Counted from the first letter of the stretch, positions 38,698-48,644 are shown. The stretch: 64,000 bases of DNA from Betaproteobacteria bacterium Ga0077523 (GCA_001464695.1 LNDQ01000058.1:1-64000); one strand, 5' to 3'. The notes: generated by a model from the sequence alone, not told the origin. Numbers and translations are program-made.

Positions 38698-40551
38698 TCA
38701 GGGCTTGCCCGGCAGCCACGACGTGAGCCAGGGCACATAGGTGATGAGCAGGACGCCGATCAGCAGGACGCCGAAGGTGGGCAGCACGGCCCGGACCATC
38801 TCGGGCATCGGTTTGCCGAATCGGTAGGCGGCGAAAATGACGTTCATGCCCACCAGAGGCGTGAGAAAGCCCAGTTCCATGTTGGCAAGGAACATCACGC
38901 CGAGGTGCAAGGGATCGATGCCGAAGGCCATGCCCACCGGCACGATCAGGGGCACCATCACGATGGTCGCCGAGAACACGTCCATCACGCAGCCGATGGC
39001 GAGCAGGCATACGTTCAGCGCCAGCAGGAAAACCCAGCGCGATTCGATGTTCGCCTTGACCCAGTCGGTCACGTGGTCCGGCACCTGGGCATCGACCAGG
39101 TAGTTGGTGAGCCCGAGAGCCACACCGAGGATGAGCAGGATGCCGCCCACCAGCAGGCCGCATTCGGCGAAGACTCGCGGCACGTCGCGCCTGAATTCGA
39201 GATCGCGGTGCACGACCACCGTCACGATGAACGTGTACAGCGCGGTGACCGCAGCCGCTTCCACCGGCGTGGCGAATCCGCCGAACAGCATGCCGATCGC
39301 CACCAGCGGTGTTGCCAGCTCCCATTTGGCGTCCCACAGCGCTGCGCGGACTTCGCCGGCATCGAACGGACGCGCTGCCTGCACGCCGCGGCCGCGCTGG
39401 CGTATGCCCCACGCCAGCAGCAGCGCCGCCATCAGCAATCCGGGCAGCACGGCTGCAAGGAACATGCGATCGAGCGGCACCTTCGCGATCACGGCATACA
39501 GGATCAGCGGCAACGACGGCGGCAACAGCACGCCGAGCGAACCGGCACTCGTGATGAGTCCGACGGCGGAGCGCTCGCGATAGTGCGCGCCGACCAGCAA
39601 CGGCAGCAGCAGGCCGCCCAGTGCGAGAATCGTGACGCCCGACGCACCGGTGAACGCGGTGAAGAAGGCACATGCGACCACGGTCACGAGCGCCGGTCCC
39701 GCCCGAAAGCCACCGAAGAGCGTCTGGAACACGCGGATCAGCCGCGTCGGGGCGCGGCTCTCGGCGAGCAGATAGCCCGCCAACGTGAAGAGCGGCACGG
39801 CCGGCAGGGACGGATTCACCACCAGCCGGTAGTGATCGAGCGGGAGCGAAGCGATCGGCAGACCCTCACCCCAGAAGAGCACCAGTGCCGCGCCCCCCAG
39901 CAGCGCGAACACCGGACCTCCAAGCGCGGTGGCGACGGCGATGATCGCGAGCAACGGCCAGGTGAGCCCGGCTGCCGGCAACGGCGCAAAGGCGAGCACG
40001 GCCGCAGCGGCAGCAACCGCCAGCAGCACGGCGATGCGAACCGACCACGCATCCGCGGCGCGCCAGAGGAGCCGCGCCAGGATCAGCGCGAATCCGATGG
40101 GTAGCAGCAGTTCGACCCACCACGTGGGCAGGCCGGCGACGAGCTCGTCGCCGGCGCCGCGCTCGGATTGCACGTACTGCACCGCCGCCACGCACAGGAA
40201 TACCGTCACCACGGCCGCCACGCCGTTCGCGATGGCGTGGGCGCCGACTCGTGCCTTGCCCGCGAGGAACAACTGCACCGTCGAGATCGTGAGCAACCGC
40301 CCTTCGCGCGCCGCGAGGGCAGGTCCGAGCATTCCCACGGCGAGCACCAGATGCTGCGTCAACGCCTGCACGCCGGGAATGCCGACGGCGAACACGGCAC
40401 GCAACACGATCTCCGCGATCGGCAGCAGCACCATCGCGGCGAGCGCCAGCGCCACGACACCATTCTCGAGGCGATGGGGCCACGCACGCGGCGCCTCCTC
40501 CGCGATCGGGGCATGAGCAGCGAGCGCCTCGGGTGCGGCGCCGGCGCTCAC
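38698..40551 (-). CDS. TRAP transporter fused small/large permease (DctQM)
   Basis: GTG start overlapping the expected DctP stop; HRLENGVVALALAAMVLLPIAEIVLRAVF (Q) then PLFTLAGYLLAESRAPTRL...FFTAFTGASGVTILALGGLLLPLL (M). Confidence 0.88.
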   Translation of the reverse strand: MSAGAAPEALAAHAPIAEEAPRAWPHRLENGVVALALAAMVLLPIAEIVLRAVFAVGIPGVQALTQHLVLAVGMLGPALAAREGRLLTISTVQLFLAGKARVGAHAIANGVAAVVTVFLCVAAVQYVQSERGAGDELVAGLPTWWVELLLPIGFALILARLLWRAADAWSVRIAVLLAVAAAAAVLAFAPLPAAGLTWPLLAIIAVATALGGPVFALLGGAALVLFWGEGLPIASLPLDHYRLVVNPSLPAVPLFTLAGYLLAESRAPTRLIRVFQTLFGGFRAGPALVTVVACAFFTAFTGASGVTILALGGLLLPLLVGAHYRERSAVGLITSAGSLGVLLPPSLPLILYAVIAKVPLDRMFLAAVLPGLLMAALLLAWGIRQRGRGVQAARPFDAGEVRAALWDAKWELATPLVAIGMLFGGFATPVEAAAVTALYTFIVTVVVHRDLEFRRDVPRVFAECGLLVGGILLILGVALGLTNYLVDAQVPDHVTDWVKANIESRWVFLLALNVCLLAIGCVMDVFSATIVMVPLIVPVGMAFGIDPLHLGVMFLANMELGFLTPLVGMNVIFAAYRFGKPMPEMVRAVLPTFGVLLIGVLLITYVPWLTSWLPGKP

Positions 40552-41562
40552 GACTTCTTCTTGCCGTTCCGGTATTCGGCCAGGACCTTGATGATCTCGT
40601 CCCACCTCCTCCGCCGCGGCACGCCACTGCGCCTCCTGATCCGGTGTGGGCACGGTGACCTTGAGACCGCGCTTCTTCATCGCTTCGATGGAGTCGAGAT
40701 CCTCCTGCCGCGCGCGAGCGCGCATGTCTGCACCGGCCTTCTCGCCGGCACGCTTCAATTCGTCACGCGCCGCCGGGCTCATCGCATCCCAGACCTTGCG
40801 GGTCATGACCGCGGCGCCGACGATGGGAACCCACTTCACGTCGAGCATGTTGGGCGCCGGGCCATTGAATTGCCCGGCAAGCGCGAAGAACGGCGCGGTC
40901 GGTACCGCGTTGATGAGGCCCGTCTGCAGGCTGGGCAGGATGTCGGCCGTCTCGAGCGGCACCGGCTGATACCCCATCGACTTCATCAGGTTCACCTGCT
41001 CGGCATTGCCGGCCCATGCGAACACCTTGAAGCGCTTGAACTCGGCCGGTGTCGCAGCCGGCTCCTTCGAGAAGTAGCGCACCCACCCACCGTCGGCCCA
41101 GAAGAGCACCACGAAGCCCTTCTCGCCCAGGCGCGCTTCCAGGGTCTGGCGCACGCGCTCGCGCACGTAGTCCACTTCGGCCCAGTCGCGAAACAGCATG
41201 GGCACGGTCTGCAGCGCGAGCGCCGACCGGTCGATCTCCGCCAGACCCACAGCGGAGAGCAGCGCCGCATTGAGCTGTCCGACGCGCATGCGCCGGACCA
41301 TGTCGGCCTCGCCACCCTGGCTGCCGTCGCCGTAGATGACGAAGGTGGAGCCCTCGCCCTGCACCTTGCGCCAGTCCTCGCCCAGCTCCTGCAGGATGCG
41401 GAAATACGACGATCCCTTCGGCGCGATGGTGCCCAGGCGCACCTTGACCGGATCGTCCGCCCGCGCCGCGGGCTGGGAAAATGCGACCGCGGCCAGCAGC
41501 ACCGCGGCGAGCATATGACGGGAGGATAGTGACATCGTCATCGAGCGCATCTTTCGAGTCAT
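40548..41562 (-). CDS. TRAP transporter substrate-binding protein (DctP), 3' end in a shifted frame
   Basis: Signal peptide; KVRLGTIAPKGSSYFRILQELGEDWRKV...; the frame after about 40601 reads DEIIKVLAEYRNGKKKS-stop, a typical DctP C-terminus. Confidence 0.82.
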
Positions 41563-42536
41563 TCGGCGAACAGCGAATCCCGGTGGGCCAGCAACCAGCG
41601 TGCCCGATCCTGCAGGATGAGATTGGCGAGGCGATGGCGCGGCACCGCGTCCGGATCGATGGCGAGCGCGGCCTTCAGCATCGACTCGAACTGCGCCTTG
41701 TCCTGCAACGGCACGGCCACGCTCTCGGCGTAACTCACATAGGGTGAGGCCTGGGCCTTGCCGCTCAACGCCACAGCACGTTCGAAGCGCGCCCGTGCCC
41801 GAGTGGCCGGGTCGCCCTGCCCGCCCTGCCGCACCATCTCGAGCGCGATCAGGAGCGACGGGATCGCCCCTTCGTCGTAGGGTTCGTCGAGCGCCACGGC
41901 GCGATCGGCCAGCGCCAGCATCTGCGGCGCATCGGCCACGGCATCGGGGTTCTCCTTGGACAACGAGATCTCCGCAGCCCAGGCCGCGGCCGTCCAGTAG
42001 AGCAAAGGCACGTCTGCCTTCGTCGTGGCAGCGAGCGCTTTCGACGGATTCTCGAGAAAGCCCGCGTGCCGCGCATCGAGACCCCGCAAGCCGTATGCAC
42101 GGGCCCGCGCATAGAGCTTGCGCGCGCGTCGCGCCTCAACCTGTGCCGCCTTCACGTCCTTGTCCTCGAGACGGTCCGCGTCCTGCTGCACGAACGCGTA
42201 GGAGTACTGCGTGAAGCCCCGGCACGCCGCGAGCAACAGCTTCTCGTTCTTCGGCGAAGCCTCGATCAGGCTTTCGATGGTCTTCAGGCTGAACGGCACC
42301 GCCTCGCGCACGAGCTGCGGGTCGTCGTCCGACGCGAACGCCGAACCGCCGTCGGCCAGCGCGTCGGCCGCGCGGTCGATCGCGTACTGCTTCACGCTGC
42401 AGCCGGCAGCGGTCAGCGCGAACGCAAGCGCGATCGTCGTCACGCAGCGACGCGACGCGAGGGACACTGGAAGTTCGGGCACCACCCGGAGTCGGGATCG
42501 GGGAGGAGGCATCGGGCAGGATTCTAACAACGTCAC
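41559..42536 (-). CDS. TRAP transporter-associated TatT-like TPR lipoprotein
   Basis: FALTAAGCSVKQYAIDRAADALADGGSAFASDDDPQLVREAVPFSLKTIESLIEASPKNEKLLLAACRGFTQYSYAFVQQDAD; adjacent to TRAP genes. Confidence 0.9.
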   Translation of the reverse strand: MTLLESCPMPPPRSRLRVVPELPVSLASRRCVTTIALAFALTAAGCSVKQYAIDRAADALADGGSAFASDDDPQLVREAVPFSLKTIESLIEASPKNEKLLLAACRGFTQYSYAFVQQDADRLEDKDVKAAQVEARRARKLYARARAYGLRGLDARHAGFLENPSKALAATTKADVPLLYWTAAAWAAEISLSKENPDAVADAPQMLALADRAVALDEPYDEGAIPSLLIALEMVRQGGQGDPATRARARFERAVALSGKAQASPYVSYAESVAVPLQDKAQFESMLKAALAIDPDAVPRHRLANLILQDRARWLLAHRDSLFAE

Positions 42537-42544
42537 CGCGAAGA

Positions 42545-43768
42545 TTACGTGACTGACGGAATTCCCCGTGCCTGCAAGATCACGCCGGCCGCCTCCAGCT
42601 CCCGTATTTCGGCGTCGGAGACTCCCACAGCGCTCAGCACCTCACCCGTATGCGCGCCCAGCGCCGGGCCGAGCCATTGCGTCCCACCAGGGGTCTCGGA
42701 AAGCTTGGGCACGATCCCGGGAAGCTGCACCGAACCGCCACCGGCGAGGGCGAAACGCTGGAACATCTCGCGCGCCGCGTATTGCGGATCGGCGACGATA
42801 TCGGCGATGTCGTAGATCTTGCCGGCGGGCACCTCTGCCGCCTCCAGCACGCGCAGGACTTCGTCGAGGTCGTGTGCGCCGGTCCATGCACCGATGGCGG
42901 CGTCGATCTCCTCGGTGCGGACAGTGCGGCCGTCGTTGCGCGCGAGCTGCGGATCGTCGGCCAGGTCCGTGCGCCCGATGGCGCGCATCATCCGCTTGAA
43001 GATGCTGTCGTTGTTGGCGCCGATCACGACGTACCTGCCATCGCGCGTGGTGTAGGTGTTGGACGGCACGATGCCCGGCAGCGACGCCCCGGTGCGCGTG
43101 CGCACGAAACCGTACATGTCGTACTCCGGCAGCAGGCTTTCCATCATCGCGAACACGGCTTCGTACAGCGCGACGTCGACGATCTGGCCACGACCGCCGT
43201 TCACCTCGCGTTCACGCAAGGCCGCCAACGCGCCGATGGCGCCATACAGCGCAGCGATGGAATCGCCGATGCTGACCCCGACTCGCACCGGCGCGCGATC
43301 CGGGTAGCCGGACAGGAACCGCAAGCCGCCCATGGCCTCGCCGATGGCACCGAAACCAGGGCGATCCTTGTACGGACCGGTCTGGCCATAGCCCGACAAC
43401 CGCACCATCACGAGGCCGGGATTGTCGGCCGACAACTGCTCCCACCCGATGCCCCAGCGCTCCAGCGTGCCGGGACGGAAATTCTCGACGACGATGTCGG
43501 CCTCGCGCGCGAGCTTGCGCACGATCGCCTGGCCCGCCGGTGCCTTGAGGTCGATCGCGACCGATTTCTTGTTGCGCGCCTGGGCGAGCCACCAGAGCGA
43601 AGTGCCCTCGTGCAGCTTGCGCCAGGTGCGCAGCGGATCGCCGCCGTCGGGCGATTCGATCTTGATCACGTCCGCGCCGAATTCCGCGAGGATGCGGCTG
43701 CAGAACGGGCCTGCGATCAGCGTGCCGAGTTCGATGACCCGCACGCCCTCCAGGGGACGCTTCGACAT
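42545..43768 (-). CDS. CaiB/BaiF-type (class III) CoA transferase
   Basis: MSKRPLEGVRVIELGTLIAGPFCSRILAEFGADVIKIESPDGGDPLRTWRK...KKSVAIDLK...DIVVENFRPGTLERWGIGWEQL. Confidence 0.95.
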   Translation of the reverse strand: MSKRPLEGVRVIELGTLIAGPFCSRILAEFGADVIKIESPDGGDPLRTWRKLHEGTSLWWLAQARNKKSVAIDLKAPAGQAIVRKLAREADIVVENFRPGTLERWGIGWEQLSADNPGLVMVRLSGYGQTGPYKDRPGFGAIGEAMGGLRFLSGYPDRAPVRVGVSIGDSIAALYGAIGALAALREREVNGGRGQIVDVALYEAVFAMMESLLPEYDMYGFVRTRTGASLPGIVPSNTYTTRDGRYVVIGANNDSIFKRMMRAIGRTDLADDPQLARNDGRTVRTEEIDAAIGAWTGAHDLDEVLRVLEAAEVPAGKIYDIADIVADPQYAAREMFQRFALAGGGSVQLPGIVPKLSETPGGTQWLGPALGAHTGEVLSAVGVSDAEIRELEAAGVILQARGIPSVT

Positions 43769-43776
43769 CGTAGGTA

Positions 43777-45456
43777 CTAGCTGTCGAAGGAGCGCAGCAC
43801 CTGCCCCGCCAACGGCGCCTGCGGCCGCAGGCCGTCGGCATCCGCCACCTGCTCGCCGTTCACCCATACGCCGTGCAGGCCGCGCGCCGGCGTCACGAGA
43901 CGCGACGCCCCCGAGGGCAGGTCGTGCATGCGCACAGCGGGTCCGCGGCCGACCGTGGCCGGATCGAACAGCGCGAGATCGGCCCACGCCCCGGGCTCGA
44001 TGCGGCCCCGGTCCTGGATGCCCAACGCTTCCGCCGTCTCCGACGTGAGGCGGCGCACGGCACGCTCCATGGGCATGATCCCGCGGTCGCGCACCCAATG
44101 CCCCAGTACATGCAGGCCGGCACCGGCATCGCAGAAGAATTCCAGATGCGCGCCGGCATCGGACAGCGAAATGAGCGCGTTGTCGTCGGTCAGCATGCGC
44201 GTGAGCGCGGCTTCGTCCGAGTTGAGCAGGGTCGCGATGAACATCGTGTCGAGATCCTCGGCGAGCGCCAGGTCGAGGATGAAGTCGAGCTCGTGCTTGC
44301 CGGCCTGTGCCGCTGCCCGCGCCACGCTCACACCTTCAAGATGCTTGTGCTCGGACTTCCGCACCATCAGCACCTGCATCCGTTCCCACTCGCCGTTGAA
44401 CATGCGCCGGGTGGGCTGCGCGATCTCGGCCTTCACCCTGGCGCGGAAATCGGCGCTCGCCAGCAGGGCGCGGTACGCCGGGCCGGCGTGGGCTTCCATG
44501 GCCGGCAGCCAGGAAGCGAGGCCTTCGAGCACGTACGGGGCGTGGAAATTGAACTCGAAGGTGAGCGGGCAAGGCGAAACGGCGCCGTACAGGCGGCGAC
44601 CCCGGGCGCGGGCATCCCCGATCGACGCGAGGTCCTCGAACACCTGTTCGGGCGTGATGTTGCTGTGCAGGAGTGCCGCGACGATGAATGGCCGTCCGGC
44701 GAGCGCGGCGAGCGCTTCGAGGCGCGCCATCGGGGTCGCCTGATTCTTGGTGATCATCAGGGTGCCCTTGCCCGATTCCGCCAGGGTGGACGCGAGCGCG
44801 TCGAACTCGACGTCGTCGGCAAGGCGTGAAGGCATCGGAATGCCGGCTTCGCCGTTGTGCTGGAGCGACGTGGTGGTGGAGAAGCCCACGGCCCCCACCG
44901 CCATCGCCTCACGCACCATGGCCTGCATCTCGCCAATTTCGGCCGCCGTGGCGGCGCGCTTCGATGCATCCCCGCGCAGCGCCCAGGTACGCACCGAGGA
45001 ATGGCCCACGAACACGGCAGCGTTCGGGCCGACGCCGCGGTTCTCGAGGAAATCGAGGTACTCGGGAAAGGTCTCGAACTCCCACTGGATGCCGGTGCGC
45101 AGAGCGTCGAGCGACATGCCTTCCACGTGGGTGAGGTTGCGCATCACCAGGTCGCGATCATCGGGGCGGCACGGCGCGATGGTGAAACCGCAATTGCCCA
45201 TCACCACGGTGGTCACGCCCAGCGCCGGTGAAGGCGACGCGAACGGATCCCATGTGATCTGCGCGTCGTAGTGAGTGTGGTTGTCGATGATGCCGGGCAT
45301 CAGCGACAGTCCCTGCGCATCGATCCGATGGTACCCCTTGCCCACCCCATCGCCGACGGCAACGATCCTGCCGTCGGCCACAGCGACCGAGCCCGGAAAG
45401 GCCGGCCGGCCGGTGCCGTCGATGACGGAGGCGTTGTCGATGATCAGGTCGTGCAT
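43777..45456 (-). CDS. N-acyl-D-amino-acid deacylase family amidohydrolase
   Basis: MHDLIIDNASVIDGTGRPAFPGSVAVADGRIVAVGDG...LMPGIIDNHTHYDAQITWDPFASPSPALGVTTVVMGNCGFTIAPCRP. Confidence 0.94.
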   Translation of the reverse strand: MHDLIIDNASVIDGTGRPAFPGSVAVADGRIVAVGDGVGKGYHRIDAQGLSLMPGIIDNHTHYDAQITWDPFASPSPALGVTTVVMGNCGFTIAPCRPDDRDLVMRNLTHVEGMSLDALRTGIQWEFETFPEYLDFLENRGVGPNAAVFVGHSSVRTWALRGDASKRAATAAEIGEMQAMVREAMAVGAVGFSTTTSLQHNGEAGIPMPSRLADDVEFDALASTLAESGKGTLMITKNQATPMARLEALAALAGRPFIVAALLHSNITPEQVFEDLASIGDARARGRRLYGAVSPCPLTFEFNFHAPYVLEGLASWLPAMEAHAGPAYRALLASADFRARVKAEIAQPTRRMFNGEWERMQVLMVRKSEHKHLEGVSVARAAAQAGKHELDFILDLALAEDLDTMFIATLLNSDEAALTRMLTDDNALISLSDAGAHLEFFCDAGAGLHVLGHWVRDRGIMPMERAVRRLTSETAEALGIQDRGRIEPGAWADLALFDPATVGRGPAVRMHDLPSGASRLVTPARGLHGVWVNGEQVADADGLRPQAPLAGQVLRSFDS

Positions 45457-45548
45457 GTTCGATCCTCAAATGTAGTTGTTCTGGATGCCGGGCATCGCAG
45501 CGGCCCGCCGCAGGGCACGATGTTACCTCCCAAGGCTAGAATTGGGAG

Positions 45549-45800
45549 ATGGACCTCCGCTCGCAGTTTCGAATCACCCTCGCGCTCGCCCTTTCGATGG
45601 TCGCGACCGTCGCGGTCCGCGCCGAGGAGACCAGACGGCCGAAGGACGCGGCCGAGGCCGTGCAGGAAGGCAACGTCAAGAACTGGGTCGAGTACTACGA
45701 ACGCACGCGGGAAGCGCAGCGGGCGCCCGCCAGACCACCGCCGACCGCACCGGAGGCAGCTGCGCCCAAGGAACCCCCGCCCGCCACGGCGCCGCGTTGA
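45549..45800 (+). CDS. Small exported Pro/Ala-rich hypothetical protein
   Basis: Signal peptide MDLRSQFRITLALALSMVATVAVRAEE; Pro-rich tail. Confidence 0.55.
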   Translation: MDLRSQFRITLALALSMVATVAVRAEETRRPKDAAEAVQEGNVKNWVEYYERTREAQRAPARPPPTAPEAAAPKEPPPATAPR

Positions 45801-45809
45801 CGACCGGTG

Positions 45810-46385
45810 TCAGTGGCCTTGCGCGTCGTCCGGGGATTTCCCCCCCGGCGCCGGCAGGTGCCCCTCCGAGGCGTGGGTGAGGTAGAGAGCGAGGCCGACC
45901 AGGGCGATCGCGCCGCCCAGATAGAGCAGTTCAAGCACGGTATCCATCTTCATCTTCACCGCGTGCTCGAACAGCTTCACGATCAGGATCATCAGGATGA
46001 CCTTGGCGAGCCGCGTCTTGAGATCGTCGAGGCTCTCGATCAGCAGCACCTTGCTCGATGCGCGAGATCCGTGCGCCGCGTCGATGTCGCTCACGAACAG
46101 TTCGTACAGGCCAAGCGCGAAGATCAGCATCACGGTGGCGAGCAGATAGCCGTCCACCACCTCGACCACGTGCGTCACCGTGTCGTCGTGCAGCAGCTTG
46201 CGGGCCTCCGGGGACAGCGACGGATCCGAGTAGTGGAAGATGTGCAGCACCAGGTACCAGACGTCCACGGTGGAGATGAAGAACACCGCGATGGCCGAGA
46301 CCATGCTGGCCACGACCGCAACCACCACGACGAAACGGCTGTTCCAGAGCACGTTTTCGAACCAGCGTTCGAGGATCTTCAGCAT
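45810..46385 (-). CDS. YqhA/UPF0114 family membrane protein
   Basis: MLKILERWFENVLWNSRFVVVVAVVASMVSAIAVFFISTVDVWYLV...LFVSDIDAAHGSRASSKVLLIESLDDLKTRLAKVILMILIVKLFEHAV. Confidence 0.9.
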   Translation of the reverse strand: MLKILERWFENVLWNSRFVVVVAVVASMVSAIAVFFISTVDVWYLVLHIFHYSDPSLSPEARKLLHDDTVTHVVEVVDGYLLATVMLIFALGLYELFVSDIDAAHGSRASSKVLLIESLDDLKTRLAKVILMILIVKLFEHAVKMKMDTVLELLYLGGAIALVGLALYLTHASEGHLPAPGGKSPDDAQGH

Positions 46386-46509
46386 GGGAAGCGGCAGGCA
46401 GACAGGGAAGGAGCCGGATTATAGGCACCTCGCCGGTAGTAGTCCGATACCACCCCGATGCGAATTGCACGCCGCAACATGGCCGCTTGTCATCGCTTCG
46501 GGAGTCCTC

Positions 46510-46899
46510 ATGCATGCTTCGGTTCGCCGCACCGTCGCCGCGACAGCCCTTGGAATGGCCGTGGTCGCAACCCAGAGTCTCGCGCAGGACGATCTCGCGG
46601 CAGCCCGGAAGCTCGCGTTGAATCACTGCGGCGTCTGTCACGCATTCGATGCCGGCGAGGGCACGCGGCAGGGGCCGAACCTCTGGGGCGCGCTGACGCG
46701 AGTCGCAGGAACGGTGGAGGGCTTCGCCTACTCCGACGGCTTTCGCAAGGCGCTCGCCGGCAAGAACTGGGATGCAGCGCTGCTCGATCGCTGGCTCACC
46801 GATCCGCAGTCGGTCGCGCCCGGCACCGTGATGCTCTACAAGCAGGACGATGTGGAGAAGCGCGCGGCACTCATCCGCTTCCTCGAATCGCTGCAGTAG
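46510..46899 (+). CDS. Class I c-type cytochrome
   Basis: Signal peptide; LALNHCGVCHAFDAGEGTRQGPNLWGALTRVAGTVEGFAYSDGFRKA...APGTVMLYK. Confidence 0.92.
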   Translation: MHASVRRTVAATALGMAVVATQSLAQDDLAAARKLALNHCGVCHAFDAGEGTRQGPNLWGALTRVAGTVEGFAYSDGFRKALAGKNWDAALLDRWLTDPQSVAPGTVMLYKQDDVEKRAALIRFLESLQ

Positions 46900-46900
46900 G

Positions 46901-46930
46901 AAAAAAACGACCCGCTTATGGGGCGGGTCG
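46901..46930 (-). terminator. Minus-strand rho-independent terminator
   Basis: Minus strand: CGACCCGCCCCATAAGCGGGTCGTTTTTTT. Confidence 0.75.
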
Positions 46931-47149
46931 AAAGTCACGGAGGATCTCAGTGGGCAACCGCCGCGGCGTTAGCCGCACCGATTGACACCGCTCACTGTTT
47001 TGCAATCGGCGTGCCATCCGTCGTTTCTCGGTGAATCATGAAGTTATGATTCGCGAGGCGGGATGAATCGGCTCCACCCGGGTGCGACTGCCCGAGCCAT
47101 CGCACCAAAAGCGAGCCGCGCGTCGCGGTTGTTGCCGACAGACGACGCG

Positions 47150-48298
47150 TCAAGAGATCCGGTAGCGATCGAGAACGGAACGATCCACCTCGACCCCGAG
47201 ACCAGGGCGCGACGGAATGTCGACCCACCCGTCGCGCTGCTCCACGGGTTGTGCTACCAGCGCCTGCCGGAACGGATGCGACGACCGGTCGTATTCGAAG
47301 ATCGGCTCCAGCGCGAATACGGAGTGGTGCGCGACAGGCACGGCCGCGATCAATTGCAGCGATGCAGCCTGCGCGATCGCGGACCCCCAGACATGCGGAT
47401 TCACTTGAACACCGTGCGACTGGGCCAGCGCAATCACGTGACGGCACGCGGTGAAACCGCCGACCGATCCGATGTCGGGCTGAGCGATGTCCACGGCACC
47501 GGCTCCAAGAAAATCGCGGAAGCCGTAGAGCGTGTGCTCGTTCTCGCCGCCGGCGATCGGCATCGACACGCGGCTGCGCACTTCGCGATAGCCCGCAATG
47601 TGCTCGGGCGCGACCGGCTCTTCGTACCAGCGCAGGTCGTAGGGCGCGAGCGCATTTCCCAGGCGCACCGCGTCGCCCACGCCATACGCGTGATTGGTGT
47701 CGACCATCAGCGTGACGGGACGGGTATCGAGCGATCGCGCCACGGCGGCCATCACTGCGATATCGTCCGTGAGGCCGTAGCCGAGCTTCACCTTCATCGC
47801 GCGGAATCCAGCCTCGTAGTGCGCGATGGCTTCCTCGCCCAGGCGGGCCGATTCACCCTGCCCCGAGATGCGGTAGAAGCCGGTCGCGTACGCCTGCACC
47901 TTGGTGCGGAAGGCACCGCCGAGCAGGCGATAGATCGGCACGCCGTAGGCTTTGCCGGCGATGTCCCAGAGCGCGATGTCGATGGCGCTGATGCCGGCCG
48001 TCACCGAACCCTTGCGGCCGAAGTCGCGGGTCGCGTGATACATGCGATGCCACAGCACTTCGATGTCGAGGGGGTCGGCCCCCAGCACCAGCGGCTTCAG
48101 CGCGGATTCGATCACGGCAGCGGCGATCTGCGGCGGCTCCAGCCCCTGGGCGAACGCTTCGCCCCAACCGGTGATGCCCGCGTCGGTCACGACCTCGACC
48201 AGCGTGGCCGAGCGGTTCTTCACCCAGCCCTGAGAGAAGGCGAACGGCTGCTGCAGCGCCGTGCGCAACGGATGCGCCTTGACCTCGACGATCTTCAC
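47150..48298 (-). CDS. Mandelate racemase/muconate lactonizing enzyme family protein (enolase superfamily)
   Basis: MKIVEVKAHPLRTALQQPFAFSQGWVKNRSATLVEVVTDAGITGWGEAFA...MKVKLG...DTNHAY...YEEP...GGENEHTLYGF...QPDIGSVGG. Confidence 0.94.
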   Translation of the reverse strand: MKIVEVKAHPLRTALQQPFAFSQGWVKNRSATLVEVVTDAGITGWGEAFAQGLEPPQIAAAVIESALKPLVLGADPLDIEVLWHRMYHATRDFGRKGSVTAGISAIDIALWDIAGKAYGVPIYRLLGGAFRTKVQAYATGFYRISGQGESARLGEEAIAHYEAGFRAMKVKLGYGLTDDIAVMAAVARSLDTRPVTLMVDTNHAYGVGDAVRLGNALAPYDLRWYEEPVAPEHIAGYREVRSRVSMPIAGGENEHTLYGFRDFLGAGAVDIAQPDIGSVGGFTACRHVIALAQSHGVQVNPHVWGSAIAQAASLQLIAAVPVAHHSVFALEPIFEYDRSSHPFRQALVAQPVEQRDGWVDIPSRPGLGVEVDRSVLDRYRIS

Positions 48299-48314
48299 GA
48301 AGCGACTCCCTGTG

Positions 48315-48626
48315 TCACGACTTTTCGCAGGGGAAGGCAGCGCGCAACCCCTGGATGATGAGATAGCGCTGCGGGCGCCACATTTCCTGCGGATGCGCCT
48401 CGAAGTACGTGAGGACCGCCTGGAAGCGTGCCTCCTCGCGATCTTCGACGGGGGTGCAGACCACCCTGCCCTCCCATTTGTTGGCCGCGTTGTCGATATG
48501 CTTCTGCGCGACCTCGCGCGTGGCCTTCTGGCGCATCAGCTTGAGGAACTCCTCGCCGTCATCTTCGGCGAGGGCCTGGGCCGCGGCGAGCAGGCACAAG
48601 GCGGCGATCAGACTTCGCAGGAGCAC
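48315..48626 (-). CDS. Rap1a/Tai-like small exported protein (second in the window)
   Basis: Signal peptide; AVLTYFEAHPQEMWRPQRYLIIQGLRAAFPCEKS resembles the Rap1a/Tai C-terminus. Confidence 0.65.
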   Translation of the reverse strand: MLLRSLIAALCLLAAAQALAEDDGEEFLKLMRQKATREVAQKHIDNAANKWEGRVVCTPVEDREEARFQAVLTYFEAHPQEMWRPQRYLIIQGLRAAFPCEKS

Positions 48627-48644
48627 GGTGCTTCCTCCCTACAA

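Noticed and set aside
38680-40104. 474-aa plus-strand ORF opposite the TRAP permease
   Set aside because: Antisense shadow, H/Q/R-rich, overlaps a well-supported coding gene on the other strand.
38698-41562. Natural three-domain P-Q-M TRAP fusion protein
   Set aside because: Not accepted as the default because the alternative frame restores a normal DctP C-terminus, stop and overlapping DctQM start; kept as a finding to test.
46992-47447. 151-aa minus-strand ORF downstream of the enolase-superfamily gene
   Set aside because: Mostly overlaps the coding gene in another frame; no motif and no plausible start signal.
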